The position numbers and the translations under genes are program-made. 6,473 bases of DNA, taken from Clostridiales bacterium. Its GTDB lineage: Bacteria > Bacillota > Clostridia > Christensenellales > Aristaeellaceae. The stretch is from NCBI GenBank assembly GCA_012522875.1, contig JAAYJP010000185.1, positions 1 to 6,473 on the forward strand, read 5' to 3'. This document shows positions 1 to 5,294 of this stretch, piece after piece. Each line of letters starts with the position of its first letter. Positions within the stretch are counted from its first letter, which is position 1. The notes under the pieces are model-generated. The model was not told the DNA's origin. It did not search any database and saw only the letters and a list, made by a program, of their open reading frames with translations.

Positions 1-25
1 GGCCTCTCTGGGGGGAATACAGCCG
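1..25. other. Short region downstream of rsgA
   Basis: Only 25 bases follow the rsgA stop on the minus strand. No terminator is visible. The minus strand reads AGAGAGG (9-3) close to the window edge, which could be a ribosome binding site for a further co-transcribed gene outside the window. Confidence 0.25.
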
Positions 26-934
26 TCAGTACCGGTGTTTCCCCCGCTTTTTTTCTTCGGCCATAAGTTTCAGGAAACGGTCCAACCGGGCGGCGCTGAG
101 CAAGCCTGACGCCACCGCTTCACGCACCGCGCATCCCGGTTCTTTCAGGTGCGCGCAATCCCGAAACCGGCATTCAAGCGCCAGTTCCGTGATATCCGCG
201 AAGCCCGAGGCCGCATCGCTGTTATCCAGCGCGATTTCCCGCATTCCCGGGCTGTCGATGAGAAAACCGCCGCTTATCAGGGGAATCAGCACACGGCTGG
301 TGGTGGTATGGCGTCCTTTGTCCTTATAAGCGCTGATTTCGGATGTCTCCAGATGGTCTTTTCCCAGCAGGGCATTGATGAGGCTGGATTTTCCCACACC
401 GGAGGATCCCATGAGGACGGCACTTTTCCCTGCGGTTACCAGATCGCGCAGAGCATCAATTCCCATGCCGTTCAGGGTGGAGCAGAGGATATGGCGCCGT
501 TTTGGATGAAGCGCCTGGATTGCGGAGAGCACATCACCAAGTCCTGAAGCGAGATCCGCTTTGGTAATGATCAGCACAGCCTCCACCCCAGCGCCGTCCG
601 CCATAGCCAGGTAGCGGTCCACGCGCTTGATGTTGAATTCTCCATTGGGGGAGGTGCAGACAAACAGATAATCCACATTCGCGGCAAGCGCCTGGGAAAA
701 GCCGCTTTGGCCGGCTTCCAGGCGGCTGAGCAGGCTGCTCCGATGGTGAAGCGCCGTCAAGCGCTCTCCCTCCAGGGTGACCCGGTCTCCGGCAACCAAC
801 TGTATATGCTGCTGCTTCAGCTGCTGCCTGAGTTTCCCGCTCAAGGCAACGTTCATAATGGCTCCGGTATGCGGCAGATAGACGTTGTACACGTCATGAT
901 GCTGCGCGCTGATATAAGCTTGGCATGCTGTCAT
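26..934 (-). CDS. rsgA: Ribosome small subunit-dependent GTPase A (RsgA)
   Basis: Circularly permuted GTPase that acts late in 30S ribosomal subunit maturation in the cytoplasm; family knowledge says it binds the 30S decoding region and helps release assembly factors. The 302-residue product has an N-terminal OB-fold region (about 1-70), then G motifs in the permuted order: TKAD (G4, 124-127), GSSGVGKSS (P-loop, 176-184), GRHTTT (G2, 207-212, with the His implicated in GTP hydrolysis) and DSPG (G3, 227-230). A C-terminal zinc knuckle has Cys255, Cys260, His262 and Cys268. Length is normal. The frame is open 48 codons further upstream, but that stretch encodes a leader ORF in another frame and a terminator. 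The ATG at 934 follows GGAAGGGAG (947-939) and gives the family length. The gene has no room for a promoter of its own after the terminator at 956-991, so it depends on readthrough from upstream. Confidence 0.97.
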   Translation of the reverse strand: MTACQAYISAQHHDVYNVYLPHTGAIMNVALSGKLRQQLKQQHIQLVAGDRVTLEGERLTALHHRSSLLSRLEAGQSGFSQALAANVDYLFVCTSPNGEFNIKRVDRYLAMADGAGVEAVLIITKADLASGLGDVLSAIQALHPKRRHILCSTLNGMGIDALRDLVTAGKSAVLMGSSGVGKSSLINALLGKDHLETSEISAYKDKGRHTTTSRVLIPLISGGFLIDSPGMREIALDNSDAASGFADITELALECRFRDCAHLKEPGCAVREAVASGLLSAARLDRFLKLMAEEKKRGKHRY

Positions 935-936
935 GC

Positions 937-947
937 GGCTCCCTTCC
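937..947 (-). promoter_or_regulatory. rsgA ribosome binding site with a complementary leader segment
   Basis: The minus strand reads GGAAGGGAGCC, 2 bases before the rsgA ATG. It fixes the start at 934. Its GGGAGCC part (943-937) is an exact 7-base complement of GGCTCCC inside the upstream leader ORF (1030-1024), with one further G-U pair possible, so the site could be masked in transcripts that read through the terminator. The complementarity is seen directly; masking is inferred. Confidence 0.6.
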
Positions 948-955
948 TGGCGCAC

Positions 956-991
956 AAAAAACGCCCGGCAGAATGATGGTTCTCCCGGGCG
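956..991 (-). terminator. Rho-independent terminator / candidate attenuator before rsgA
   Basis: The minus strand forms a 7-bp stem CGCCCGG (991-985) with CCGGGCG (968-962), a G-G mismatch, a further 4 bp AGAA/TTCT and a 6-base loop. Six T residues (961-956) follow at once, the classic intrinsic terminator form. It lies after the 21-codon leader ORF and 21 bases before the rsgA start. It is also the only terminator-like structure downstream of proC, so it may end the proBAC transcript as well. A competing partner for its 5' arm exists in the leader ORF (CTCCCGG, 1028-1022, against CCGGGAG, 988-982). Confidence 0.88.
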
Positions 992-1005
992 GAAAATCTG
1001 CGCGT

Positions 1006-1071
1006 TTAGATGGCCGCTACGCCGGGAGCCATGCGGACAAACGCGATGCCAACAACCGTTCTTTTCATCAT
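1006..1071 (-). CDS. Putative 21-residue leader peptide upstream of rsgA
   Basis: A short ORF of 21 codons starting ATGATG and ending TAA; its peptide begins MMKRTVVGIAF and ends GVAAI. It has a strong site AAAGGAG (1087-1081) 9 bases before the first ATG. A near-consensus promoter lies just upstream, giving an RNA with only about 27 untranslated bases, and an intrinsic terminator begins 14 bases after the stop. This layout (promoter, short translated ORF, terminator, gene) is that of a leader peptide in an attenuator. The peptide is not rich in any one amino acid, so a simple amino-acid sensor is unlikely; a sensor of translation inhibition or ribosome state fits rsgA better, but this is inference. 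No known leader family is recognised. It could instead be a small protein in its own right, or chance. Confidence 0.55.
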   Translation of the reverse strand: MMKRTVVGIAFVRMAPGVAAI

Positions 1072-1104
1072 GCCGCACAGCTCCTTTCTTGTCTGGATAG
1101 TTGC

Positions 1105-1133
1105 ACTATAGCATGGCTTTCCAGCCTGGTCAA
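1105..1133 (-). promoter_or_regulatory. Sigma-A-type promoter for the leader ORF and rsgA
   Basis: On the minus strand TTGACC (1133-1128) and TATAGT (1110-1105) are separated by exactly 17 bases; each hexamer differs from consensus at one position. The -35 box overlaps the proC stop codon (1132-1130). Transcription should start near 1098, about 11 bases before the leader ribosome binding site. Confidence 0.8.
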
Positions 1134-1939
1134 ACATTTTCTCCCAGGCTGCTCTCCTTCTCCCTCACCGCTTTGACCGCCTCATGCAGCGCGTGCTCAA
1201 AGCCCAGGGCTTTGAGGGCATGCATGCCTTCAATGGTGGTACCGCCGGGGGAGGTCACCTGGTCGATCAGGGCCAAAGGATGCTCGCCCGTTTCCATCAC
1301 CAGCTTTGCAGCCCCCATCACCATGCGGCAGGCCGCCTCCATGGCCATGGATTTTGGAAGCCCTGCTTTCAGGCCGGCGGAAGCAAGCGCGTCCAGGTAG
1401 AGGAAGGTGAACGCCGGTGCCGCGCCCGTGATGGTGGAGAAAGCGCTCATGTGCGCCTCTTTTACCCACACGGCGAACCCCACCGCTTCAAATACCTCGG
1501 TGGCAAGGGCATGCTGCGCCTCTGTTACCTGTTCGTTCCCGCACAGCGCCGTGACTGAGCCGCCCACCCGGGCCGCCACATTGGGCATGGCACGGATGAC
1601 GGGGCACCCCTCGCCCAGGGCCTTCCCAAGATAGTCTATCGTTTTGCCCGCGGCCAGGGAAAGGGCGCACTGGCCAGCCTTGCGCCGGGGAACAATCCTT
1701 TTGAACAGCGCCGGCAGCGCCTGGGGCTTGACGGCCAGAACCAGCACATCCGCCTGTTGTGCCACCGCCAGGTCATCAAAAAGGACAGTCACGCCAAAAC
1801 GCTCCGCCATTTCCCGGCGCTTGCCTTCATTGTGGTCACAGCCCAGGATAGGCCCGTCCGAAAAACCCGGGCTGTTTCGCATCCCGGCGATAATGGCCTG
1901 CGCCATATTCCCAAGGCCGATAAATCCAATAATCATCAT
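1130..1939 (-). CDS. proC: Pyrroline-5-carboxylate reductase
   Basis: Last step of proline synthesis: reduces 1-pyrroline-5-carboxylate to proline with NAD(P)H in the cytoplasm. The 269-residue product has the Rossmann motif GFIGLGNMA (5-13), VLAVKPQ (67-73), AMPNVAARVGGSVTAL (117-132) and the family signature QVTSPGGTTIEGM (227-239). The usual SGSGPAY segment reads TGAAPAF (171-177), a variant of that position. Length is typical. Start choice: the frame is open 100 codons further upstream, but that stretch overlaps proA and has no family similarity. Tandem ATGs at 1939 and 1936 both precede MIIGFIG; GAGG lies 8 bases before the first and AAGG 6 bases before the second, so either is possible. 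It begins 5 bases after the proA stop and is clearly in one operon with proB and proA. Confidence 0.97.
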   Translation of the reverse strand: MMIIGFIGLGNMAQAIIAGMRNSPGFSDGPILGCDHNEGKRREMAERFGVTVLFDDLAVAQQADVLVLAVKPQALPALFKRIVPRRKAGQCALSLAAGKTIDYLGKALGEGCPVIRAMPNVAARVGGSVTALCGNEQVTEAQHALATEVFEAVGFAVWVKEAHMSAFSTITGAAPAFTFLYLDALASAGLKAGLPKSMAMEAACRMVMGAAKLVMETGEHPLALIDQVTSPGGTTIEGMHALKALGFEHALHEAVKAVREKESSLGENV

Positions 1940-1944
1940 CTTCC

Positions 1945-3183
1945 TTACCTCGTCTGTCCCGTGCCCTCGATCATGTATTTGTAGCTGGTCAGGGATTTGA
2001 CCCCCACTGGCCCCCGGGCATGCAGCTTCTGGGTGGAAATGCCGATCTCCGCGCCAAAGCCAAACTCCCCGCCATCGGTAAACCGGGTGGAGGCGTTGTG
2101 GTACACCGCTGCTGCGTCCACACGGCTCAGAAACCGGGACGCTGCGGCCTTGTCCTCCGTAATGATGGCCTCGCTGTGGCCTGTGCCATAGCGGGCGATA
2201 TGGTCCAGTGCTTCCTCCATGTCCCTGACAACCCTGCAAGCGATGATCAGGTCAAGGAACTCACGCCCCCAGTCCTGGTCCGTAGCGGCAGCAATTTCAG
2301 GGCAGATCTCACGGCTGCGGGTATCCCCCCGGATGGCGACGCCCGCGTCCATGAGTTTTCCCGCAATCACGGGCAGCGCCACTGGGGCAATGTCCTGATG
2401 GATCAGCATGCACTCACAGGCGTTGCAGACCGAGCAGCGGGAGGTTTTGGCGTTGTGGATGATATCGGCCGCCATGGTGATATCCGCATCCTTGTCCACA
2501 AAGATGTGGCAGACCCCTTCCCCTGTCTGGATGACAGGCACGGTGGCGTATTCCACTGCCCTCCTGATCAGCCCCTGGCCGCCCCTGGGAATCAGCACAT
2601 CCACAAAGCCGTCCAGGCACATGAGTTCATCGGCACTCTCGCGGCTTGTGTCATCCACCAGCTGCACCGCATCCTCAGGAAGGCCAAACGCTTCAAGCGC
2701 TTTCCGGAGCGCCGCGGCCACAGCCAGGTTGCTGCGGATGGCTTCCCTCCCTCCCCTGAGGATGCAGGCGTTGCCAGCCCTGAGGCATAAGCCCGCCGCG
2801 TCTGCGGCCACATTGGGCCGGGCTTCAAATATCACCGCGACAACCCCCAGGGGCACGGAAATCCGGCGGATTTTCAGCCCATTGGGGCGTACGGTCTTCC
2901 ACTGGACTTCACCCAGGGGGTCTTTGAGCGCTGCCGCCTCCTCCAGCCCCCTTGCCATGTCCGCCACCCGGGCTGGGTTGAGCGCAAGCCGGTCCAGCAT
3001 GGCCGGGGGGAGCCCCTCGTCCATGGCATGGTCCAGATCCTCCCGGTTGGCCGCCAAAATGGTTTGCGTTTCCGCCATCAGCCGCCCGGCCATGGTGAGC
3101 AGCGCACCCGCGCGCTGCCCGTCCGTGGTCTGGGCAAGGGTGACCGCCGCCTGGCGCGCCCTTAAACCTATATCTCTGAGCAT
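1945..3183 (-). CDS. proA: Glutamate-5-semialdehyde dehydrogenase (gamma-glutamyl phosphate reductase)
   Basis: Second step of proline synthesis: NADPH-dependent reduction of gamma-glutamyl phosphate to glutamate-5-semialdehyde, which cyclises spontaneously to the ProC substrate. The 412-residue product belongs to the aldehyde dehydrogenase fold. It shows PLGVVAVIFEARPNVAADA (111-129), GNACILRGGREA (137-148), the catalytic cysteine in SVCNA (Cys253), HSEAI (336-340), and the C-terminal block GGEFGFGAEIGIS with GPVGVKSLTSYKY (391-403). Length and ends are normal for the family. The ATG at 3183 lies inside proB, giving a 16-base overlap, so translation is probably coupled. The overlap is preceded by a G GGA AAA heptamer phased for -1 slippage from proB into this frame (see findings). 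ProB and ProA are known to work as a complex that channels the unstable phosphate intermediate. Confidence 0.97.
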   Translation of the reverse strand: MLRDIGLRARQAAVTLAQTTDGQRAGALLTMAGRLMAETQTILAANREDLDHAMDEGLPPAMLDRLALNPARVADMARGLEEAAALKDPLGEVQWKTVRPNGLKIRRISVPLGVVAVIFEARPNVAADAAGLCLRAGNACILRGGREAIRSNLAVAAALRKALEAFGLPEDAVQLVDDTSRESADELMCLDGFVDVLIPRGGQGLIRRAVEYATVPVIQTGEGVCHIFVDKDADITMAADIIHNAKTSRCSVCNACECMLIHQDIAPVALPVIAGKLMDAGVAIRGDTRSREICPEIAAATDQDWGREFLDLIIACRVVRDMEEALDHIARYGTGHSEAIITEDKAAASRFLSRVDAAAVYHNASTRFTDGGEFGFGAEIGISTQKLHARGPVGVKSLTSYKYMIEGTGQTR

Positions 3184-3962
3184 ACTTTTCCCGCCTTAAA
3201 CCAGCTGCCTACCTGTTCCCCCGCCAGCAGCCGGTGAATGTTCTCGGGGGTGTTCCCGTTGATGATGTGGGTATCAATGCCTTCCTGGCAAGCCAGCTGA
3301 GCCGCCTTGAGCTTTGTCTCCATGCCGCCGGTGCCCATGGCGCTTCCTGCGCCCCGGGCCAGGGCATGGATTTCCGGGGTGATGGTTTCCACCCTCTCTA
3401 TGAGCCTCGCATCCGGGTGCAGGGCGGGGTTCTTGTCATACAAGCCATCGATATCCGTCAGGATGATGAGTTTTTCAGCGCTCACGAGCACAGCCACATG
3501 GGCGGACAGGGCGTCGTTGTCGCCGTAGACGATTTCTTCCACCGCCACCGCGTCATTCTCATTGATGATGGGGATAACCCCCCAGTCAAACAGCCGGTCA
3601 AAGGCGGCCAGCAGGTTCCGGTGCCGTGCCGGGTCCTCCATGTCTCCCCGGGTAATCAGCAGCTGGCCAACCTTCTGCCCGTATTCGGCGAAAAATTTGT
3701 CATACATATACATGAGTTCGCACTGCCCCACAGTGGCCGCAGCCTGCTTGCCAGGCGTGTCCGAAGGGCGGCCGTCCAGGCCCAGCTTCCCCACCCCCAC
3801 GCCGATGGCTCCGGATGTTACCAAAGTCATGGCCAAGCCCTGATTCTGCAGGTCCGACAACACCCGGACCAGTGCCTCCACCCGGCGGAAGTTGGTCCGC
3901 CCGGTGGGATGGGTTAAAGTCGAGGTGCCCACCTTCACCACAATGCGCTGTTTGTCTGCCAT
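3168..3962 (-). CDS. proB: Glutamate 5-kinase
   Basis: First and normally feedback-controlled step of proline synthesis: phosphorylates glutamate to gamma-glutamyl phosphate with ATP. The 264-residue product is a single amino-acid kinase domain, with VVKVGTSTL (8-16), VTSGAIGVG (48-56), INENDAV (133-139), YGDNDALSA (146-154), LTDIDGLYDKNP (168-179) and GTGGMETKLKAA (210-221). It lacks the C-terminal PUA domain of the roughly 367-residue enterobacterial form, as in other short ProB proteins. Start choice: an in-frame ATG at 3992 exists, but it lies inside the -10 box of the promoter and would hardly be transcribed. The ATG at 3962 has GGAG and GAGG a few bases upstream and starts MADKQRIVVKVG, matching the family N terminus. 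It is the first gene of proBAC and overlaps proA by 16 bases. Confidence 0.97.
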   Translation of the reverse strand: MADKQRIVVKVGTSTLTHPTGRTNFRRVEALVRVLSDLQNQGLAMTLVTSGAIGVGVGKLGLDGRPSDTPGKQAAATVGQCELMYMYDKFFAEYGQKVGQLLITRGDMEDPARHRNLLAAFDRLFDWGVIPIINENDAVAVEEIVYGDNDALSAHVAVLVSAEKLIILTDIDGLYDKNPALHPDARLIERVETITPEIHALARGAGSAMGTGGMETKLKAAQLACQEGIDTHIINGNTPENIHRLLAGEQVGSWFKAGKVCSEI

Positions 3963-3990
3963 AGCCGCCTCACTCCGTTTATTGGCTTCC

Positions 3991-4018
3991 ATGCTATCCG
4001 ATTTGCGCGCCTTGTCAA
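3991..4018 (-). promoter_or_regulatory. Sigma-A-type promoter for proBAC
   Basis: On the minus strand a perfect TTGACA (4018-4013) is followed after 16 bases by TAGCAT (3996-3991, 4 of 6 matches). It lies between the rplL terminator and proB. The expected start near 3984 leaves a 5' untranslated region of only about 22 bases, too short for a T-box or other riboswitch, so control by tRNA-Pro at this promoter is unlikely. Confidence 0.72.
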
Positions 4019-4035
4019 GCGTTTTTGCCTTTTCA

Positions 4036-4078
4036 GGAAACAGAAAGGCCGCGAAGCAGCATATCGCCCCGCGGCCCT
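4036..4078 (-). terminator. Rho-independent terminator of rplJ-rplL
   Basis: The minus strand has GGCCGCG (4076-4070) pairing with CGCGGCC (4053-4047), extendable by a G-U and an A-U pair, around a 16-base loop. It is followed by the T-rich run TTTCTGTTT. It lies 16 bases beyond the rplL stop and upstream of the proB promoter, so it should separate the ribosomal-protein and proline transcripts, perhaps incompletely because the T run is interrupted. Confidence 0.75.
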
Positions 4079-4093
4079 GAGGATTCCGGTTGC

Positions 4094-4471
4094 TTACTTA
4101 ATTTCGACGGTCGCGCCGACTTCTTCAAACTGCTTCTTGATCTTTTCGGCTTCGTCCTTCTGCACGCCTTCCTTGATGGCCTTGGGCGTGGACTCGACGA
4201 ACTCCTTGGCTTCCTTCAGGCCCAGGCCGGCCACGACTTCGCGGACCACCTTGATGACCTTGATCTTCTCGCTGCCGGCACCGGTGAGGATGACGTCAAA
4301 CTCGGTCTTCTCCTCAGCAGGAGCGGCGGCGGCGCCAGCGGCGGGGGCGGCGGCCACGGCCACGGGGGCAGCAGCGGACACGCCGAACTTCTCTTCCAGC
4401 TCTTTGACCAGCTCAGCCAGTTCCAGCACGGTCATGGACTCAATTGCGCTCAGGATTTCTTCGCGATTCAT
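4094..4471 (-). CDS. rplL: 50S ribosomal protein L7/L12
   Basis: Stalk protein of the large ribosomal subunit; dimers bind the C-terminal helix of L10 and recruit translation GTPases such as EF-Tu and EF-G. The 125-residue product has an N-terminal dimerisation region (1-30), an Ala/Pro hinge (about 32-53) and the conserved C-terminal factor-binding domain (about 54-125) with LTGAGSEKIKVIKVVRE (62-78) and GLGLKEAKEFVE (82-93). Length is normal. The start has a strong site, CGGAGG, 9 bases upstream. It lies 67 bases after rplJ, as the second gene of an rplJ-rplL operon. The usual next genes, rpoB and rpoC, are absent; a terminator and proB follow instead. Confidence 0.98.
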   Translation of the reverse strand: MNREEILSAIESMTVLELAELVKELEEKFGVSAAAPVAVAAAPAAGAAAAPAEEKTEFDVILTGAGSEKIKVIKVVREVVAGLGLKEAKEFVESTPKAIKEGVQKDEAEKIKKQFEEVGATVEIK

Positions 4472-4511
4472 GGGTTATATCCTCCGATTATTTCTTGATT
4501 TTGGTTTTTTT

Positions 4512-4526
4512 GGCCTGCCTCAGGCC
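4512..4526 (-). repeat. Small hairpin between rplJ and rplL
   Basis: A perfect 6-bp inverted repeat, GGCCTG and CAGGCC, around a 3-base loop in the 67-base gap between the two genes. In the direction of transcription it is followed by A residues, not T, so it is not a terminator for these genes. It may mark an RNA processing or stability site that helps make more L7/L12 than L10; that role is inference. Confidence 0.45.
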
Positions 4527-4538
4527 GGGGCTCTTGGC

Positions 4539-5099
4539 TTAGGCGCTGGCTTCAGCGCCCTCTTTCTGCTTGCGCACCGCGTCAACGGCATAGACCAGGG
4601 AGCGCAGGGTGGCGCTGAGAACGCCTACGAAGTTGGTCACCGGGGCATTCAGGCTGCCCATCATTTTGGCGATGAGGACCTCCTTGGGCGGGAGTTTGGA
4701 CAGCGCCATAACGGCGTCCACATCCACCACTTTGCCGGACACCAAGCCGGCCTTGATGGTCATTTTGTCGGCCTTGCTCTGCTCAATAAACTCGGCGATC
4801 ACCTTGGCCGGGCCCACCTCGTCTTTCATGCCGAAGGCAAAGGCTGAGGGGCCAACCAGCAGATGGTCCAGTTCTGTGATACCGGCATCATCCATGGCAC
4901 GGCGAACCAGGGTGTTCTTCAGCACCACATATTCCACCCCTGCTTCCCGGAACTTGCCGCGCAGGGCGTTGATCTCCTCCACGGTGATGCCTTTATAGTC
5001 CACCATGACCATGGACCTGGCGTTCTTCAGGCGTTCGGCGATTTCCGACACCTTTTGCACCTTGCCCTGCATGTTCTTGTTCATCTTCTGCTCTTCCAC
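4539..5099 (-). CDS. rplJ: 50S ribosomal protein L10
   Basis: Base of the ribosomal stalk: binds 23S rRNA through its N-terminal domain and L7/L12 dimers through its C-terminal helix. With L7/L12 it also represses its own operon by binding the leader RNA. The 186-residue product has VDYKGITV (33-40), LRGKFREAGVEY (46-57), VLKNTLVRRA (59-68), LVGPSAFAF (81-89), LPPKEVL (136-142) and NAPV (151-154), followed by the L12-binding helix. Start is uncertain: GTG at 5099 has AGGTGA about 9 bases upstream, while an in-frame ATG at 5084 gives a 180-residue protein whose N terminus has the usual family length but a weak ribosome binding site. It is the first gene of rplJ-rplL, behind an L10 leader and attenuator. 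Confidence 0.97.
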   Translation of the reverse strand: MEEQKMNKNMQGKVQKVSEIAERLKNARSMVMVDYKGITVEEINALRGKFREAGVEYVVLKNTLVRRAMDDAGITELDHLLVGPSAFAFGMKDEVGPAKVIAEFIEQSKADKMTIKAGLVSGKVVDVDAVMALSKLPPKEVLIAKMMGSLNAPVTNFVGVLSATLRSLVYAVDAVRKQKEGAEASA

Positions 5100-5130
5100 G
5101 TTGTTTGTTCACCTGCCTTGAGGCTTAGAT

Positions 5131-5259
5131 TCAAAAAGCCCCTGTGCGGCGGCACAAGGGCAATACTGATACATTTGCTCTCGCACCTCGGCTGGCGGCA
5201 TTTGCCATTAACGCGCCTTCGCGCGGCCTGCTGTCTCTGGCACAGGCTTTTTCAAGCCA
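5131..5259 (-). promoter_or_regulatory. L10 leader RNA (autoregulatory leader of rplJ-rplL)
   Basis: The leader between the rplJ promoter and gene carries the conserved elements I know from the Firmicutes L10 leader: CAGAGACAGCAGG (5239-5227), a local GC hairpin, TTAATGGCAA, and CCGAGG before a closing segment, ending in an intrinsic terminator. In this family the L10(L12)4 complex binds the kinked helix and favours termination. A likely antiterminator is visible: AAAAAGCC plus TGTGC at the 5' end (5252-5240) can pair with GCACA and GGCTTTTT (5147-5133) at the terminator 3' arm and T run, 13 pairs with a 2-base bulge. This pairing cannot coexist with the terminator. Recognition is by motif, not by a covariance search. 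Confidence 0.85.
5132..5160 (-). terminator. Attenuator terminator of the L10 leader
   Basis: The minus strand has CCCTTGTGC (5160-5152) pairing with GCACAGGGG (5147-5139), nine pairs including one G-U, around a CGCC loop. It is followed by C and five T residues (5137-5133). It lies upstream of the rplJ ribosome binding site, so it can end transcription before the operon is reached. Confidence 0.85.
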
Positions 5260-5265
5260 TGCATG

Positions 5266-5294
5266 AAGATAGCACGGGAGTTTGTGCTTGTCAA
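5266..5294 (-). promoter_or_regulatory. Sigma-A-type promoter for rplJ-rplL
   Basis: On the minus strand a perfect TTGACA (5294-5289) is followed after 17 bases by TATCTT (5271-5266), preceded by TG in the extended -10 position. The expected start near 5259 places the whole L10 leader in the transcript. The -35 box lies inside the spacer of the divergent promoter on the plus strand. Confidence 0.78.

Noticed and set aside
973..1071. Pairing of the leader start codons ATGATG with CATCAT at the terminator loop
   Set aside because: Only six bases, partly inside the terminator stem; too short to separate from chance, so not proposed as a regulatory contact.
935..1078. N-terminal extension of rsgA by 48 codons from a GTG at 1078
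   Set aside because: It has no RsgA-like sequence, runs through the terminator hairpin and overlaps the leader ORF; the ATG at 934 has a good ribosome binding site and gives the normal length.
1940..2239. Extension of proC by 100 codons upstream
   Set aside because: It lies wholly within proA in another frame and has no Rossmann or P5C reductase features; the family N terminus starts at the tandem ATG near 1939.
2020..3199. Long plus-strand open frames opposite proA (2020-2790 and 2408-3199)
   Set aside because: Antisense shadows in GC-rich DNA: no recognisable domains and fully covered by proA, which has clear family motifs.
3963..3992. proB start at 3992
   Set aside because: That ATG lies within the -10 box of the proB promoter, so it should not be in the main transcript; MADKQRIVVKVG at 3962 matches the family start.
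3963..4093. A proline T-box or other riboswitch before proB
   Set aside because: The promoter lies so close to proB that the untranslated leader is about 22 bases, and the upstream hairpin belongs to the end of rplL.
4512..4526. The rplJ-rplL hairpin as a terminator
   Set aside because: It has T residues only on the opposite side; in the direction of rplJ transcription A residues follow, and no plus-strand gene ends there.
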